From Tardiphaga sp. P9-11 (lineage in GTDB: Bacteria > Pseudomonadota > Alphaproteobacteria > Rhizobiales > Xanthobacteraceae), in contig NZ_NPKQ01000002.1 in assembly GCF_008329525.1 (NCBI RefSeq), forward strand, positions 1,116,001-1,180,000: a stretch of 64,000 bases of DNA, read 5' to 3'. Positions within the stretch are counted from its first letter, which is position 1; each line of letters opens with the position of its first letter. Both the position numbers and the translations under genes were made by a program. The notes beneath the pieces were generated by a model that saw only the letters and a list, made by a program, of their open reading frames with translations, was not told the origin of the DNA and made no database searches. Shown in pieces: positions 20,798 to 31,118 of the stretch.

Positions 20798-22570
20798 TCA
20801 GCTGGTCTGGCGGCGCAGGAAGGCCGGGATATCCAGATGATCGTCGCCCTGTGGCGCCGGCGCAACAGGTGCCGGGCGACCGTGGGAATCGAGGCCCTGC
20901 GGGGCCGGACGACGGGCGTATTCAGACACCGGCGGCTCGTTGCCCATCTGCTGGGCAACGCTGCGCTGTGGCTTACGTTCGGGCAGCGGCGGCATCGGAG
21001 CCATTGGAGGAGCCGACGGACGGCCGGAGACCGGCGCTTCCGATTCCTCGTCGCGGCGGCCGAGACCGACATTGGCCAGACGCTGCAGCAGCGACAGGCG
21101 AGCCTTCTGCGGTTCCTCATCCGATTCGCCACGCGCGTGACGGATCTCGTTCTGGGCCGGCATCGGCAGTTCTTCGAATTTCGGCATCCGCGGAGCGCGC
21201 ATCGGGGCGCGTTCAGCCGACGGCGGAATGAACTGCTCGGGGATCGGCGCTTCCATCGGAGCTTCCTGACGGGGAGCTTCCGGGAACAGCGACGGCTTCT
21301 GCGCGATCGGGCGCACGGTCACGTCGCCGTAGGAGCCACCCTGCGGTACGACCGGTGCATTGGCTTCCGGTGAAACGGCAGCGGCGATGGCGGCGAGCGC
21401 GGCACGCTCGTGGCTGGTCGCCGGCGCGCGGGGCGCGGGAGCACCGGCATTCTTCGAAGCCGCGGCAGCGGCGAGACGCTGGTTGTCAGCGCGGAGGCGC
21501 GCGGTCAGATCGGCCAGACGGGCATCCGGAGCGCCGCTGCCAGCCGGAGCAGCAATGGCCGAGGTCACCGTGGTGACCGGGGCTGAGGAGTTGCGCGCCA
21601 GCTGGGCCTGCTCGATGCCGGTCGCGACGACCGATACGCGAATCACACCATCGAGGCTCTCGTCGAAGGTGGCGCCGACGATGATGTTGGCATCGGCATC
21701 GACTTCTTCACGGATGCGGGTCGCGGCTTCGTCGACTTCGAACAGGGTCAGGTCCTTGCCGCCGGTGATCGAGATCAAGAGGCCACGGGCGCCCTTCATC
21801 GAGCTATCATCGATCAGCGGATTGGCGATGGCAGCTTCCGCTGCGGTCAGAGCACGCTTCTCACCGGTGGCTTCGCCGGTGCCCATCATCGCCTTGCCCA
21901 TCTCCTTCATGACTGCGCGCACGTCGGCGAAGTCGAGGTTGATGAGGCCTTCCTTGACCATCAGGTCGGTGATGCAGGCAACGCCCGAGTAGAGAACCTG
22001 GTCGGCCATCGCGAAGGCGTCGGCGAAGGTGGTCTTTTCGTTGGCGACCCGGAACAGGTTCTGGTTCGGGATGATCAGAAGGGTGTCGACCACCTTATGC
22101 AGCTCGGCAATGCCGGCTTCGGCGGTGCGCATGCGGCGCTGGCCTTCAAAGTGAAACGGCTTGGTGATCACACCGACGGTGAGGATGCCCATATCGCGGG
22201 CAGCCTTGGCAATGACGGGAGCCGCACCGGTGCCGGTACCGCCGCCCATACCGGCGGTGACGAACACCATGTTTGCGCCGGTGAGATGGTCACGAAGCTC
22301 GTCGATGACTTCCTGGGCTGCGGCAGCGCCGACGTCCGGCTGCGAACCGGCGCCGAGGCCCTGGGTGACCTGCGTACCCATTTGCACGATGCGCTGGGCC
22401 TTCGACATGGTCAGCGCCTGCGCGTCCGTGTTGGCGACGACGAAGTCGACGCCCTGCAGACCGGCGGTGATCATGTTGTTGACGGCGTTGCCGCCGGCGC
22501 CACCGACACCGAACACGGTGATCCGGGGCTTCAGCTCGCTGATATCAGGAACGTTGAGATTGATGGTCAT
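20798..22570 (-). CDS. ftsZ: Cell division GTPase FtsZ (long-linker type)
   Basis: FtsZ polymerises at midcell as the scaffold of the Z-ring. The 590-residue protein starts with a short extension and the tubulin-like GTPase fold. It carries [12 protein letters not shown] near residue 20, the tubulin signature GGGTGTG near residue 110, and the T7-loop region [11 protein letters not shown] near 205. After about residue 320 comes a very long linker rich in proline, alanine, arginine and glutamate (about 250 residues). It ends in the conserved C-terminal peptide [11 protein letters not shown] that docks FtsA. The long linker is normal for alphaproteobacteria. The 98-bp gap to ftsA may hold a promoter. 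Confidence 0.97.
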   Translation of the reverse strand: MTINLNVPDISELKPRITVFGVGGAGGNAVNNMITAGLQGVDFVVANTDAQALTMSKAQRIVQMGTQVTQGLGAGSQPDVGAAAAQEVIDELRDHLTGANMVFVTAGMGGGTGTGAAPVIAKAARDMGILTVGVITKPFHFEGQRRMRTAEAGIAELHKVVDTLLIIPNQNLFRVANEKTTFADAFAMADQVLYSGVACITDLMVKEGLINLDFADVRAVMKEMGKAMMGTGEATGEKRALTAAEAAIANPLIDDSSMKGARGLLISITGGKDLTLFEVDEAATRIREEVDADANIIVGATFDESLDGVIRVSVVATGIEQAQLARNSSAPVTTVTSAIAAPAGSGAPDARLADLTARLRADNQRLAAAAASKNAGAPAPRAPATSHERAALAAIAAAVSPEANAPVVPQGGSYGDVTVRPIAQKPSLFPEAPRQEAPMEAPIPEQFIPPSAERAPMRAPRMPKFEELPMPAQNEIRHARGESDEEPQKARLSLLQRLANVGLGRRDEESEAPVSGRPSAPPMAPMPPLPERKPQRSVAQQMGNEPPVSEYARRPAPQGLDSHGRPAPVAPAPQGDDHLDIPAFLRRQTS

Positions 22571-22668
22571 GAGGTTGCCTCTCGATTACGCGCGCGTTGT
22601 CTGGTCATGCCGGCGGCTGAAAGCCGTTGGCGTCGGAGATGGAAAAAACATTGGCCGGAAAAATTTCA

Positions 22669-23994
22669 TCAGAAGCCCTCTCGAAGCCATCGTCCGACCT
22701 TTCCGAAATAACCGTCACTGGTCCCTGTCCTGAGCTGCCGCGTATGCCGCGGTTCGACATGTTCAAGATGAGCGTATTGCGGGTAGACCAGCAGGCCCGA
22801 TGGCACCGCGAACGAAGCGCTCTTGGCTTCATTGGGCAGCCGGCCGAAACCGAGCGGGCGCGCAATGCGAACGGAGCGTCCGAGAATCTGGGATCCGAGT
22901 TCGGCGAGGCCGGTGAGCTGCGACGCGCCACCTGACAGCACCACGCGAGCGCGCGGTTCTGCAGCGAGAGGCGAATCCGCCAACCGGTCCCTGACCATCT
23001 CAAAAATCTCCTCGGCACGCTGACGCACGATGTTCGCAATCGTGGCGCGGGACACGACCTGCGGAAAATCGCGGTCGTTATCACCAGCCGTCGGCACGTT
23101 CATCAGTTCGCGCGCATCGGAGCCACCAGTCAGCACCGTGCCATATAACGTCTTGATTCGCTCGGCATCCGCGATGCAAGCGCCGAGTCCGCGCGCCAGA
23201 TCCATAGTGATGTGTTGCCCGCCGACCGCAAATCCCGACGCATGCACGAAGCGTCCGCCGGAATAGGTCGCGATCGTTGTCGTACCTGCACCCATCTCGA
23301 CGACGGCAGCACCGAGATCGGTCTCGTCATCGGTGAGAACAGAGAGACCTGCGACATAAGGCGCCGCAGCCATGGCTTCGACGTTGAGGTGGCAGCGCTC
23401 GACGACCAGCATCAGGTTGCGAGCGACCGTCGCATCGGCGGTGACGACATTCATATCGACGCCGAACTGCGAGGCGACCATGCCCTTGGGATCGCGAATG
23501 CCCTTCACGCCATCAAGTGAATAGCCGACCGGCAATGCATGCAGCACCGTGCGGCCCGGCGGCGTCGCGTGGCGCATGCCGGTCGAGGTGACACGTGCGA
23601 TATCGGAGGCCGTGACGGCGCCGCCCTTGATATCGGCGGACGCTTCAATCAGTTGGCCCTGCAGGCGACCGGCCGACACCGAGAGCAGAACGGATTCGAC
23701 GCGAACCTTGGCCATCCGTTCGGCCAGCGCCACCGCCTGACGGACAGCCTGCTCGGCCTCGCCCATATCGACGATCGCGCCCGACTTCACGCCGCGCGAC
23801 TGGATCTGGCTGTAGCCGATCAGTTCAACCGCATGGCTGCGGCCACGCAGGGCTTCGCTCGGTGCGGATGGCCGCAGACGTGCGATCATGCAGGCGATCT
23901 TGCTGGTGCCGACATCCAGCGACGCCACCAGCGCGGTGCGGTTGGCCGCCATCTGACGCGTTTTCGGCGCCTGGTTGCGATCGAGACCGCTCAT
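22669..23994 (-). CDS. ftsA: Cell division protein FtsA
   Basis: FtsA is the actin-like ATPase that tethers FtsZ to the membrane. The 441-residue protein has VASLDVGTSKIACMIARL near residue 24 (phosphate 1 loop) and the SHS2 1C domain after it. A second phosphate loop VVEMGAGTTTIA is near residue 225 and an adenosine motif VVLSGGASQLTG near 360. It ends with the amphipathic membrane-targeting helix GKVGRWLREGF. Its ATG overlaps the ftsQ stop by 4 bp, so the two are translationally coupled. Confidence 0.96.
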   Translation of the reverse strand: MSGLDRNQAPKTRQMAANRTALVASLDVGTSKIACMIARLRPSAPSEALRGRSHAVELIGYSQIQSRGVKSGAIVDMGEAEQAVRQAVALAERMAKVRVESVLLSVSAGRLQGQLIEASADIKGGAVTASDIARVTSTGMRHATPPGRTVLHALPVGYSLDGVKGIRDPKGMVASQFGVDMNVVTADATVARNLMLVVERCHLNVEAMAAAPYVAGLSVLTDDETDLGAAVVEMGAGTTTIATYSGGRFVHASGFAVGGQHITMDLARGLGACIADAERIKTLYGTVLTGGSDARELMNVPTAGDNDRDFPQVVSRATIANIVRQRAEEIFEMVRDRLADSPLAAEPRARVVLSGGASQLTGLAELGSQILGRSVRIARPLGFGRLPNEAKSASFAVPSGLLVYPQYAHLEHVEPRHTRQLRTGTSDGYFGKVGRWLREGF

Positions 23995-24995
23995 GCCGCG
24001 CCAGCTTTCTTCTTGGATTTGTCTTGCGCCTTGAACAGGTCGTCGCGTGCTTTCGCGGCGTCTTCCGACAGCCGTACGGTCAGGCGATCCGGCAGGCGCA
24101 TGTCGATGGCGACGATGTCGCGCGAGAACAGACGGTCTTCCGTGTTGAGCTTGCTCAGCATGGCCAGTGCGTTGCCGACGTCGTTTTCCGGCAGGCGGAT
24201 ATCGAGGCCGTCCTTCAGGCGCAGATTCCAGCGGCGCTCGCCAACGAAGATCGCGGCCTTGGTGACCGACCGGACCTGCGGGTAACGATCGAGCAGCGCC
24301 AGAAAATCCCTGGCGCCGCTATCGGCGCCCTTGCCCACCACCAGTGGCAGCGACACGAAACGGCGCGACACGTAATTTTCCAGGACGGCGCCGTCATCGG
24401 AGATCACCGAGAGACGACCGTCTTCCTGCCACAGCGCGAAGGCCGTGCGCTCGGTGACGTCGATCTGCAGACGATCCGGATACAGCTTCAGCACATTGGC
24501 GTCGGCGATCCACGGATTGGCCTTCAGCTTGTCGCGGACAGCCGCAGCATCGAGGAAGAACAGCGACGAGCGACCATTGACGCCGCCGATGGCCAAGATT
24601 TCGTCCTGGGTCAGCTGCTTGCGGCCGTTGAGAATGACGGAGGCGATGCGGAAGCCGGCGGCATTGGCCGCAGCGTTGCGCGCATCGCTGAAAGCTTCGA
24701 CCATTTCGTCGACGTGATTGCCTTTGACCACGCCGAGCGCGACGCTGCCCGTCAGCATCAGCACGGTCGCGGCAATGCCGACGCGGCGCGGCACATGGCG
24801 CTCAAGCGTCGCGATGAAGCGGTTGGAGCTCTGTTCGCGAACGGCAGGCTTGGCGGCACGAAAACGGGCCCAGAAGCGGGCGAGCGGGCTCAGCTGCTCG
24901 CGCAGCAGAATGCCTGCCCCAAGGGCAGCCATTTTAAGATCAGCTTGGGGCCCCAGCGATCGCACCGACCGAGAGAGGCGTCCTCCACCATCCAT
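23991..24995 (-). CDS. ftsQ: Cell division protein FtsQ
   Basis: FtsQ is the bitopic divisome protein that recruits FtsL, FtsB and downstream enzymes. The 334-residue protein has a long basic N-terminal cytoplasmic part of about 90 residues and one membrane segment (VGIAATVLMLTGSVALGVV, about 92-110). A POTRA domain follows, including ASVILNGRKQLTQDEILAI (about 138-210), and then the FtsQ beta domain. The lysine-rich tail is typical. Downstream coupling to ftsA is by ATGA overlap. The 332 bp upstream, before ddl, lacks a gene and may carry its promoter. Confidence 0.93.
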   Translation of the reverse strand: MDGGGRLSRSVRSLGPQADLKMAALGAGILLREQLSPLARFWARFRAAKPAVREQSSNRFIATLERHVPRRVGIAATVLMLTGSVALGVVKGNHVDEMVEAFSDARNAAANAAGFRIASVILNGRKQLTQDEILAIGGVNGRSSLFFLDAAAVRDKLKANPWIADANVLKLYPDRLQIDVTERTAFALWQEDGRLSVISDDGAVLENYVSRRFVSLPLVVGKGADSGARDFLALLDRYPQVRSVTKAAIFVGERRWNLRLKDGLDIRLPENDVGNALAMLSKLNTEDRLFSRDIVAIDMRLPDRLTVRLSEDAAKARDDLFKAQDKSKKKAGAA

Positions 24996-25327
24996 ACCAA
25001 GAGCTCGTCACAGGTTATGCCCGCATTGGCGCGGAACTCTGGCGCGAGTGACGTCCCGGTCATGCCAAAATGGATTCAAGCCTTTGAAAAAGGCCGGTTT
25101 TCCATCGATACGCGTCGTCACGGAATCCCCGCAAAGTTCACGCCTCGGCAGCCAAGCGCTACACGCGCCGCCAGCGTTAACCTTCGGGCTTCCTGGTAAA
25201 CAAAGTGTAAAGGGGATGGGCGCATAGCGCGATTTGATACGGCTGTGGAAGACTTTAGCCGAGGTGTGGCTCACGTGCCCAAGGGAACTGCGGCGGCTTC
25301 GTGGCCGGCGTCGCCGTGGTGCCGGAA
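24996..25327. other. Gap between ddl and ftsQ, no gene seen
   Basis: No convincing protein is encoded. An 88-codon minus-strand frame here has no recognisable family and poor composition. On the minus strand the AT-rich stretch TTTACACTTTGTTTACC lies about 190-210 bp before ftsQ and could be part of a promoter. This gap breaks the otherwise tight packing of the division genes. Confidence 0.5.
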
Positions 25328-26368
25328 TTAACGGGCCGCATCAGGTGTTGCAGACGAGCAGCCGCCTGCCCGTTTCACCGCCAGATCGATCTGCCCATTC
25401 AGGAAATCCACGAAGCTGATCCCCTGCGCGTTGAGCGCCTTGGGATAGAGCGAGGCCTTGGTCAGGCCCGGAAGCGTGTTGGTCTCCAGATAGACTGGGC
25501 CTTTGGCCGACACGATGAAGTCCGACCGCGAATAGCCGCGGCAGGACATCGCCCGGTGTGCCTTGACCGCAAAATCCATGATCTGTGCGCTGATCTCAGG
25601 CTCAAAACGGCCGGGGCAGATCTCCTGCGTCGATTTGGCGAGATACTTCGCCTCGTAGTCGAAACCGCCATCGGCCGGAATGATCTCGATCGGCGGCAAT
25701 GCGATCAGTGAGCCATCGGCCTGCTCCAGCACGGCGCAGGTCGCCTCGACGCCGGCAACAAACGGCTCAATGACGTAGTCTTCAGTCTTGGCCGCGTTGC
25801 GCACGGCAACGAGATCCTGCTTGGCATTGACGAACATCAGGCCGTAGCTCGATCCGTCACGTGCGGGCTTGGCGATCAGCTTGCCGTATTCGGCGAGCGC
25901 GCTTTCCATTTCATTTAGGGCAACGCCCGCCGCGATCGGCACACCAGCGAGTGCCGCAAAACGCTTCGCCGCGACCTTGTCGAAGGATAGATTGGATGAC
26001 GCAGAGCCGGAGCCCGTGAACGGAATGCCGCGCATTTCGCACATCACCTGCAGCTCGCCATTCTCCGCAGCGCCGCCATGCATGCCGAGCACCAGCAGGC
26101 GGTTCTCGGTCTTCGCCCTGTCGAGCGCCTGCGTCAGCACGCCGATGCTGCTGCCACCGGGCTTGAACAGATCCTCGAACGGCCGCTCATGCGCGAGCAG
26201 CGCCGTGCCCGATGTCTCGTGGACGCGGTCGTCGGCATCCCAGAACCAGAGATCCGCATCGGGCAGCGCGCTGTGCAGTGCCTGCGCGGAGGCCACTGAC
26301 ACCAGACGCTCCTTGTTCAGGCCACCAAACATGATGGTGATCCGCTGAGGTCTCGCCTGCTCCGTCAT
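25328..26368 (-). CDS. ddl: D-alanine-D-alanine ligase
   Basis: Ddl joins two D-alanines for the MurF step. I place the start at MTEQARPQ (26368, 346 residues) because GGAG lies 8 bases upstream; the frame stays open for 15 more codons. ATP-grasp features are present: HGGAAENGELQ (about residue 99, where many Ddl have HGxxGEDG), GIPFTGSGSASS, KPARDGSSYG, the FDYEAKYLA loop, and the metal site ETNTLPGL near the C-terminus. The glycine pair before the catalytic-loop glutamate is replaced by AA. I recall similar variants in related Rhizobiales, so activity is expected. Confidence 0.92.
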   Translation of the reverse strand: MTEQARPQRITIMFGGLNKERLVSVASAQALHSALPDADLWFWDADDRVHETSGTALLAHERPFEDLFKPGGSSIGVLTQALDRAKTENRLLVLGMHGGAAENGELQVMCEMRGIPFTGSGSASSNLSFDKVAAKRFAALAGVPIAAGVALNEMESALAEYGKLIAKPARDGSSYGLMFVNAKQDLVAVRNAAKTEDYVIEPFVAGVEATCAVLEQADGSLIALPPIEIIPADGGFDYEAKYLAKSTQEICPGRFEPEISAQIMDFAVKAHRAMSCRGYSRSDFIVSAKGPVYLETNTLPGLTKASLYPKALNAQGISFVDFLNGQIDLAVKRAGGCSSATPDAAR

Positions 26369-26501
26369 CGTGTCGTCTCCGAACTCATCCGCGAATCGCG
26401 CCGCTGCCGACAAGGCAATAGCATCACGCTAGCCGAGTCATATAATGCCTTGTCGGAGGCGGTTTTGCGAGCCCGCCCCGCGGTGACATGGAAGCGACCT
26501 G

Positions 26502-27311
26502 ATGATCAGAGCCTGGCTCGAACTCTCTACCTTCGGCATCTTCGCTACGCTGGGCACCATCTATTACGGAGTCGCACTGATCCTCGTGGGGCTGACCTCC
26601 AGCCGGCTGCTGTCGATGCGGCTGAGGTCCATTCACGGCATCGTCGCGCCTTTCTTTTCCTCGGTGGCCATCCTGTTCGGCTTGCTCACGGGCTTCCTTG
26701 CCAGCGACGTCGGCGACCGCAACCGCCAGGCCGTCCGCGCCGTGCAGATCGAGGCCGGCGAGTTGCGCAACATCCACACGCTGAGCGTGGCATCGGTCTC
26801 CGACATGTCCAACATACGCGCCGCGCTGAAGGCCTATGTGACATCGGAAGTGACGGAGGAATGGCCAGCAATGCTTCTCGGCCTGAAGTCGCCGCGCACC
26901 GATGTGGCTTATGACAGCCTGCTGCGCGAAATCAGTGATCCCGCCATTACGCGCGACGCCAGCAACACGGTGCATGGGGCGCTGATGGGCGCCTCGATCC
27001 GCGCCGGGACCGCGCGCAACGACCGGCTCAGCCTGTCGACCGACCACACCAACGACCTGAAATGGACGTCGGTCCTGCTGCTCGGGTTGATCACGCAACT
27101 GGCGCTGGCGCTGGTGCATCTGGAACGTCCGCGGGCCATGCTCGCGGCGCTCACGGTGTTCGCCAGCGGCGCCATCGTCGCTCTCGGCATTATCGCGCTG
27201 CAGGAACATCCGTTCGACGGTGCCTTCCGCGTCGCTCCTGCGCCGCTGGAAAATCTGCTGAGTATCAGCGAGGCCGGGCCGGCGTCGGCACTACCGCCAA
27301 CACCAAAATAG
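26502..27311 (+). CDS. DUF4239 (bestrophin-like) membrane protein
   Basis: This 269-residue protein has two hydrophobic segments near the N-terminus (about 10-35 and 45-68) and two near the C-terminus (about 186-208 and 213-232). The stretch after the second segment, DRNRQAVRAVQIEAGELRN, fits the DUF4239 family, which has a conserved Asp-Arg and Glu-Ala pattern there. The biochemical role is unknown. GGAAG lies about 8 bases before the ATG. It is encoded against the direction of the dcw genes, between ddl and murB, and ends 8 bp from the murB stop. An insertion into the cluster is likely. Confidence 0.78.
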   Translation: MIRAWLELSTFGIFATLGTIYYGVALILVGLTSSRLLSMRLRSIHGIVAPFFSSVAILFGLLTGFLASDVGDRNRQAVRAVQIEAGELRNIHTLSVASVSDMSNIRAALKAYVTSEVTEEWPAMLLGLKSPRTDVAYDSLLREISDPAITRDASNTVHGALMGASIRAGTARNDRLSLSTDHTNDLKWTSVLLLGLITQLALALVHLERPRAMLAALTVFASGAIVALGIIALQEHPFDGAFRVAPAPLENLLSISEAGPASALPPTPK

Positions 27312-27319
27312 ACCGCGCC

Positions 27320-28243
27320 TTACGGCGCGACGCCGATCCGCTTGATTTCCCAGTGCAGGTCGATACCCGACTGCGCCAGCACGCGCGCACGCACGGTCTC
27401 ACCGAGCGTTTCGATATCGCTCGCCGTCGCATCGCCGGTGTTGATCAGGAAATTGCAGTGCATCTCCGACACCTGTGCACCGCCGACGCGCAGGCCGCGG
27501 CAGCCTGCAGCATCGACCAGCTTCCAGGCGCTGTGCCCTGGCGGGTTTTTGAATGTCGAGCCACCGGTCTTTTCGCGGATCGGCTGCGCGGTCTCGCGAT
27601 GCGCCTGGACCTCGTCCATCCGCGCGCGAATGGCGGCGGGCTCTGTAATCGTTCCGCGGAATCTCGCCGACGTGAAAATGATCGAGGGATCGACGCCGGA
27701 ATTGCGATAGACGAACGCCATGCCGGCATTGTCGAAGACGTGTTTCGTGCCATCGCGGCCGATGCCGGTCGCCTCGATCAGCACATCCTTGGTCTCGTCG
27801 CCATTGGCGCCGGCATTCATCCGCAGCGCGCCGCCGATGGAGCCGGGAATGCCGAAATAGAATTCGAGCCCGCTGATATTGGCCGCGGCTGCCGTCTCTG
27901 CCACGCGCTTGTCGAGCGCGGCCGTGCCGGCACTAATGATATCGCCTTCGGCTGATGTTGCGCCGAAGCCGCGCGGGCTCAGGCGAATGACGACGCCGTT
28001 GAGCCCGCCATCGCGCACGATGAGATTGGAGCCGACGCCGACGATGGTGACGAGAATCTCTTTTGACAGTCTAAACAGGAAGTAAGCGAGATCGTCCTCA
28101 TCGGCCGGTGTGAACAGCACCTGCGCGGGACCGCCGACACGAAACCATGTCAGCGGCGCGAGGGACTCGTTCGCGAGCAGACGCCCGCGCAGATCCGGCA
28201 TTGCGGCTTTGAGGTCAGGAGTGATGTCGGGAAAGCCAGCCAC
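27320..28243 (-). CDS. murB: UDP-N-acetylenolpyruvoylglucosamine reductase MurB
   Basis: MurB reduces the enolpyruvyl group with NADPH and FAD to make UDP-MurNAc. The 307 residues contain the FAD-site segments [13 protein letters not shown] (about 35-47), [13 protein letters not shown] (about 72-84) and [16 protein letters not shown] (about 128-143). [10 protein letters not shown] and [10 protein letters not shown] follow, the last carrying the catalytic serine. A C-terminal [15 protein letters not shown] ends the pattern. It begins 2 bp after murC and is in the same transcription unit. Confidence 0.96.
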   Translation of the reverse strand: MAGFPDITPDLKAAMPDLRGRLLANESLAPLTWFRVGGPAQVLFTPADEDDLAYFLFRLSKEILVTIVGVGSNLIVRDGGLNGVVIRLSPRGFGATSAEGDIISAGTAALDKRVAETAAAANISGLEFYFGIPGSIGGALRMNAGANGDETKDVLIEATGIGRDGTKHVFDNAGMAFVYRNSGVDPSIIFTSARFRGTITEPAAIRARMDEVQAHRETAQPIREKTGGSTFKNPPGHSAWKLVDAAGCRGLRVGGAQVSEMHCNFLINTGDATASDIETLGETVRARVLAQSGIDLHWEIKRIGVAP

Positions 28244-28245
28244 GC

Positions 28246-29649
28246 TTAGCCCAGCGCCTTCAATTCACCCGGCAATGCGTAAGCCCATTGCGTGATATTG
28301 CCTGCACCCAGGCACACCACCGTATCGCCTGGTTTTGCAACGCCGGCCACGAGGCCCGCGAGCGCAGCTGACTCCTGCAGCGGGATCACCTCACGATGGC
28401 CGTGGGCGCGCAGGCCAAGCACGAAGTTGTCACGATCAATGCCCGGGATCGGCGCTTCGCCGGCGGGATAGACATCGGCAACGATCACGGTGTCGGCGTC
28501 GTTGAAGCAGGTGCAGAATTCCTCGAACAGCGACTGCAGCCGCGTGTAGCGATGCGGCTGCACCACGGCGATCACCTTGCCCGCGGTGCTCTCGCGCGCG
28601 GCGCGCAGCACGGCGGAAATCTCCACGGGGTGATGACCGTAATCGTCGATGATAGTGACGCCGTTCCACTCGCCGGTCTTGGTGAAGCGGCGCTTGACGC
28701 CGCCGAAGCCGGCGATGGCCTTGCGGATTGCCTCATCGGACATGCCGAGCTCATGCGCGACGGCAATCGCCGCCGTGGCGTTGAGCGCGTTGTGGCGGCC
28801 CGGCATCGGCAGCAGCAGATTGTCGATCTCATGCGAGGTGCCGGCCTTGCGATCGCGGAACGCCACCTTGAAGGACGAGCCGCCATTGGCGGGCTTCAGA
28901 TCGACCAGCCGCGCATCGGCTTGCGGGTTCTGCCCGTAAGTGATGATGCGGCGATCCTCGATCTTGCCGACGATGGTCTGCACCACGGGATGATCGATGC
29001 ACATCACCGCGAAGCCATAAAACGGCACGTTCTCGACGAAGTTGCGGAACGCATCCTGCACGGCCTCGAAGGTCTTAAAGTGATCGAGATGTTCGGGATC
29101 GACATTGGTGACGATGGCGACATCGGCAGGCAGCTTCAGAAAGGTGCCGTCGCTCTCGTCGGCTTCGACGACCATCCACTCGCCGGCACCGAGGCGCGCA
29201 TTGGTGCCATAGGCATTGATGATGCCGCCATTGATGACGGTGGGGTCAAGTTCGCCGGCATCGAGCAGCGCCGCGACCATCGACGTCGTCGTTGTCTTGC
29301 CATGGGTGCCGGCAATGGCAACGCAGCTCTTCAGGCGCATCAATTCGGCGAGCATCTCGGCGCGGCGCACCACGGGAATGCGCTGCGCGCGCGCGGCCAT
29401 CAATTCCGGATTGTCGCGCTTGATCGCGGTCGAGACCACCAGCACGTCGGCGCCCGACACGTTATCGGCCTTGTGCCCGACATGAATGGTGATGCCTTTT
29501 TCGCGCAGACGATTGACGTTGGCGCTTTCGGAGGCGTCCGAGCCCTGCACGGTGTAGCCGAGATTGCACAGCACCTCGGCAATGCCGCTCATGCCGATGC
29601 CGCCGATACCGACAAAGTGAATGGGTCCGATTTCGCGCGGCAGTCTCAT
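28246..29649 (-). CDS. murC: UDP-N-acetylmuramate-L-alanine ligase MurC
   Basis: MurC adds L-alanine to UDP-MurNAc. The 467-residue protein has the N-terminal UDP-binding [14 protein letters not shown] (about 14-27), the ATP loop [11 protein letters not shown] (about 114-124), the [10 protein letters not shown] segment (about 182), and [10 protein letters not shown] near 335, all family signatures. It is separated from murG by a 3.7-kb block of unrelated genes, which breaks the usual murG-murC pairing. It therefore likely needs a promoter in the roughly 180 bp upstream, where a palindromic repeat also sits. Confidence 0.97.
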   Translation of the reverse strand: MRLPREIGPIHFVGIGGIGMSGIAEVLCNLGYTVQGSDASESANVNRLREKGITIHVGHKADNVSGADVLVVSTAIKRDNPELMAARAQRIPVVRRAEMLAELMRLKSCVAIAGTHGKTTTTSMVAALLDAGELDPTVINGGIINAYGTNARLGAGEWMVVEADESDGTFLKLPADVAIVTNVDPEHLDHFKTFEAVQDAFRNFVENVPFYGFAVMCIDHPVVQTIVGKIEDRRIITYGQNPQADARLVDLKPANGGSSFKVAFRDRKAGTSHEIDNLLLPMPGRHNALNATAAIAVAHELGMSDEAIRKAIAGFGGVKRRFTKTGEWNGVTIIDDYGHHPVEISAVLRAARESTAGKVIAVVQPHRYTRLQSLFEEFCTCFNDADTVIVADVYPAGEAPIPGIDRDNFVLGLRAHGHREVIPLQESAALAGLVAGVAKPGDTVVCLGAGNITQWAYALPGELKALG

Positions 29650-29667
29650 GGGGCGTCTCTATGTTCC

Positions 29668-29783
29668 ATCATGCCCGGGCAGCGCGAAGCGAGCTTCGCT
29701 GGATGTCCCGGCATCCAAGGCTTGTTTGAACAGATGACTCCTTCAAACAGACGCGGATGGCCGGGACAAGCCCGGCCATGACG
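29668..29783. repeat. Dispersed palindromic repeat (CATGGCCGGG family)
   Basis: The 116-bp stretch between murC and the MFS gene is a large imperfect palindrome. TCATGCCCGGGCA ... TGTCCCGGCATCC on the left mirrors GGATGGCCGGGACAAG ... CCCGGCCATGA on the right. An inner TGTTTGAA / TTCAAACA stem sits between. I recall the motif family CATGGCCGGGCTTGTCCCGG as widespread between genes in Bradyrhizobium and Rhodopseudomonas. It is non-coding and could also act as a terminator after the convergent-side MFS gene's neighbourhood. Confidence 0.65.
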
Positions 29784-29833
29784 AAAAAGACGGAAATTTG
29801 GCTTGCGGATCAGGCGAATCCGCCTTGAGCACC

Positions 29834-31006
29834 CTACTCCGCCGGTGCTGGAACCACTGCCGGTGCGCGATCCGCACGATTGGCTATGAGCGCCACGGCG
29901 AGCCCGGCCAGCGGAGCGAGCGCCGCGACCCATGGCACCGCGCTCAGACCGCCATGCGCGATCACCGCGCCGCCAAGCCACGCGCCGATGGCATTGCCGA
30001 GATTGAACGCGGCAATGTTGAAGCTCGACGCCAGACTCTGGCCGGCGCCCTCGGCCTTGCGCAGCACCGCCATCTGCAAGGGCGACGCGGTGGCGAAGGC
30101 CGTGGCACCAAGCAGCGCGATAGCGATGATGACGGCGACCTGATTATGCGCGGCGAAGGTGATCAGTACGAGCGTCACGGCCAAAGCCAGCAGGCTGCCG
30201 AACACGCTGCCCGCCGGCCAGCGATCGGCAAGACGTCCACCGGCGAGATTGCCGACGATGGCGCCAGCGCCAAACACCAGCAGGATCGGCGACACGGCGG
30301 CATCCGAGAAGCCGGAAATCTTCGTCAGGATCGGCGCGACATAGGTGAACAGCGCGAAGATGCCGATCCAGCCCAAAATTGTTGTGAGCAGGCCGAGAAG
30401 CACCTGCGGCCGCGCCAGCACCGCGAGATCGTCGGACAGCTTGCTGTGTTCTTCCGGCGCCTTGACCGGTGGCACCAGCAGCGCCACTGCGGCCATCGCG
30501 ACAAGCCCGACCAGCGTCACGGCGTAGAAGGTCGCGCGCCAGCCATAGCCCTGCCCGAGCCACGTCCCGAACGGCACACCGAGAATGGTCGCTACCGTCA
30601 GGCCGGCGAACATGATGGAGATCGCCGAGGCCTTCTTGTTCTCGGGCACGAGGCTGGTTGCCACCACCGAGCCGACGCCGAAGAAAGTGCCGTGCGCGAA
30701 AGCCGTGAGCACGCGTGCCGCCATCAGGCTCCAGTAATCCGGCGCCAGTGCGCAAGCGAGATTGCCCAGCGTGAAGATGCCCATCAGCACCAGCAGCACC
30801 GTTTTGCGCGGCCAACGACTGGTCGCGATGGTCATGATCGGGGCGCCGACCACGACACCCAGCGCATAGCCCGAGATCAGCAGCCCCGCAGCCGGGATCG
30901 ACACGCCGAGGTCGCCGCCGACCTCGATCAGGAGACCCATGATGACGAATTCTGTGACGCCGATTCCGAAGGCGCCGGCGGTAAGCGCGTAAAGTGCGAG
31001 AGGCAT
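29834..31006 (-). CDS. MFS efflux transporter, DHA1 family
   Basis: A 12-segment major facilitator. I place the start at MPLALYALTAG (31006, 390 residues); the frame upstream lacks hydrophobic character and runs into the LysR control region. The first membrane segment (AFGIGVTEFVIMGLL) is typical of AraJ/PbuE-like drug, sugar or nucleoside exporters. A loop with SRWPRKTVLL after segment 2 and motif-C-like glycines around LTVATILGVPFGTWLG support this. The substrate is unknown. It is divergent from a LysR gene 131 bp away, a usual arrangement for regulator and target. Confidence 0.88.
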   Translation of the reverse strand: MPLALYALTAGAFGIGVTEFVIMGLLIEVGGDLGVSIPAAGLLISGYALGVVVGAPIMTIATSRWPRKTVLLVLMGIFTLGNLACALAPDYWSLMAARVLTAFAHGTFFGVGSVVATSLVPENKKASAISIMFAGLTVATILGVPFGTWLGQGYGWRATFYAVTLVGLVAMAAVALLVPPVKAPEEHSKLSDDLAVLARPQVLLGLLTTILGWIGIFALFTYVAPILTKISGFSDAAVSPILLVFGAGAIVGNLAGGRLADRWPAGSVFGSLLALAVTLVLITFAAHNQVAVIIAIALLGATAFATASPLQMAVLRKAEGAGQSLASSFNIAAFNLGNAIGAWLGGAVIAHGGLSAVPWVAALAPLAGLAVALIANRADRAPAVVPAPAE

Positions 31007-31103
31007 GATCCTATCCCGTGCGTGAAACGGGCCAGATGCCCGACAACCGGAGATGTGGACCTCCTGACATTGATGAGATAGACGTGGCATAGGCACAATA
31101 TTT

Positions 31104-31118
31104 GTGAATTGAATTCAC
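31104..31118. promoter_or_regulatory. Candidate LysR-type operator
   Basis: GTGAATT (31104-31110) and AATTCAC (31112-31118) form a perfect 7-bp inverted repeat around one G. The inner 13 bases satisfy the LysR box T-N11-A. It lies 18 bp before the LysR ATG and 98 bp before the MFS ATG, in the shared divergent region. It is a good candidate for autoregulation and control of the transporter. Confidence 0.6.

Noticed and set aside
25008-25274. 88-codon frame between ftsQ and ddl
   Set aside because: No family, no good ribosome-binding site, and poor amino acid composition; treated as a non-coding gap.
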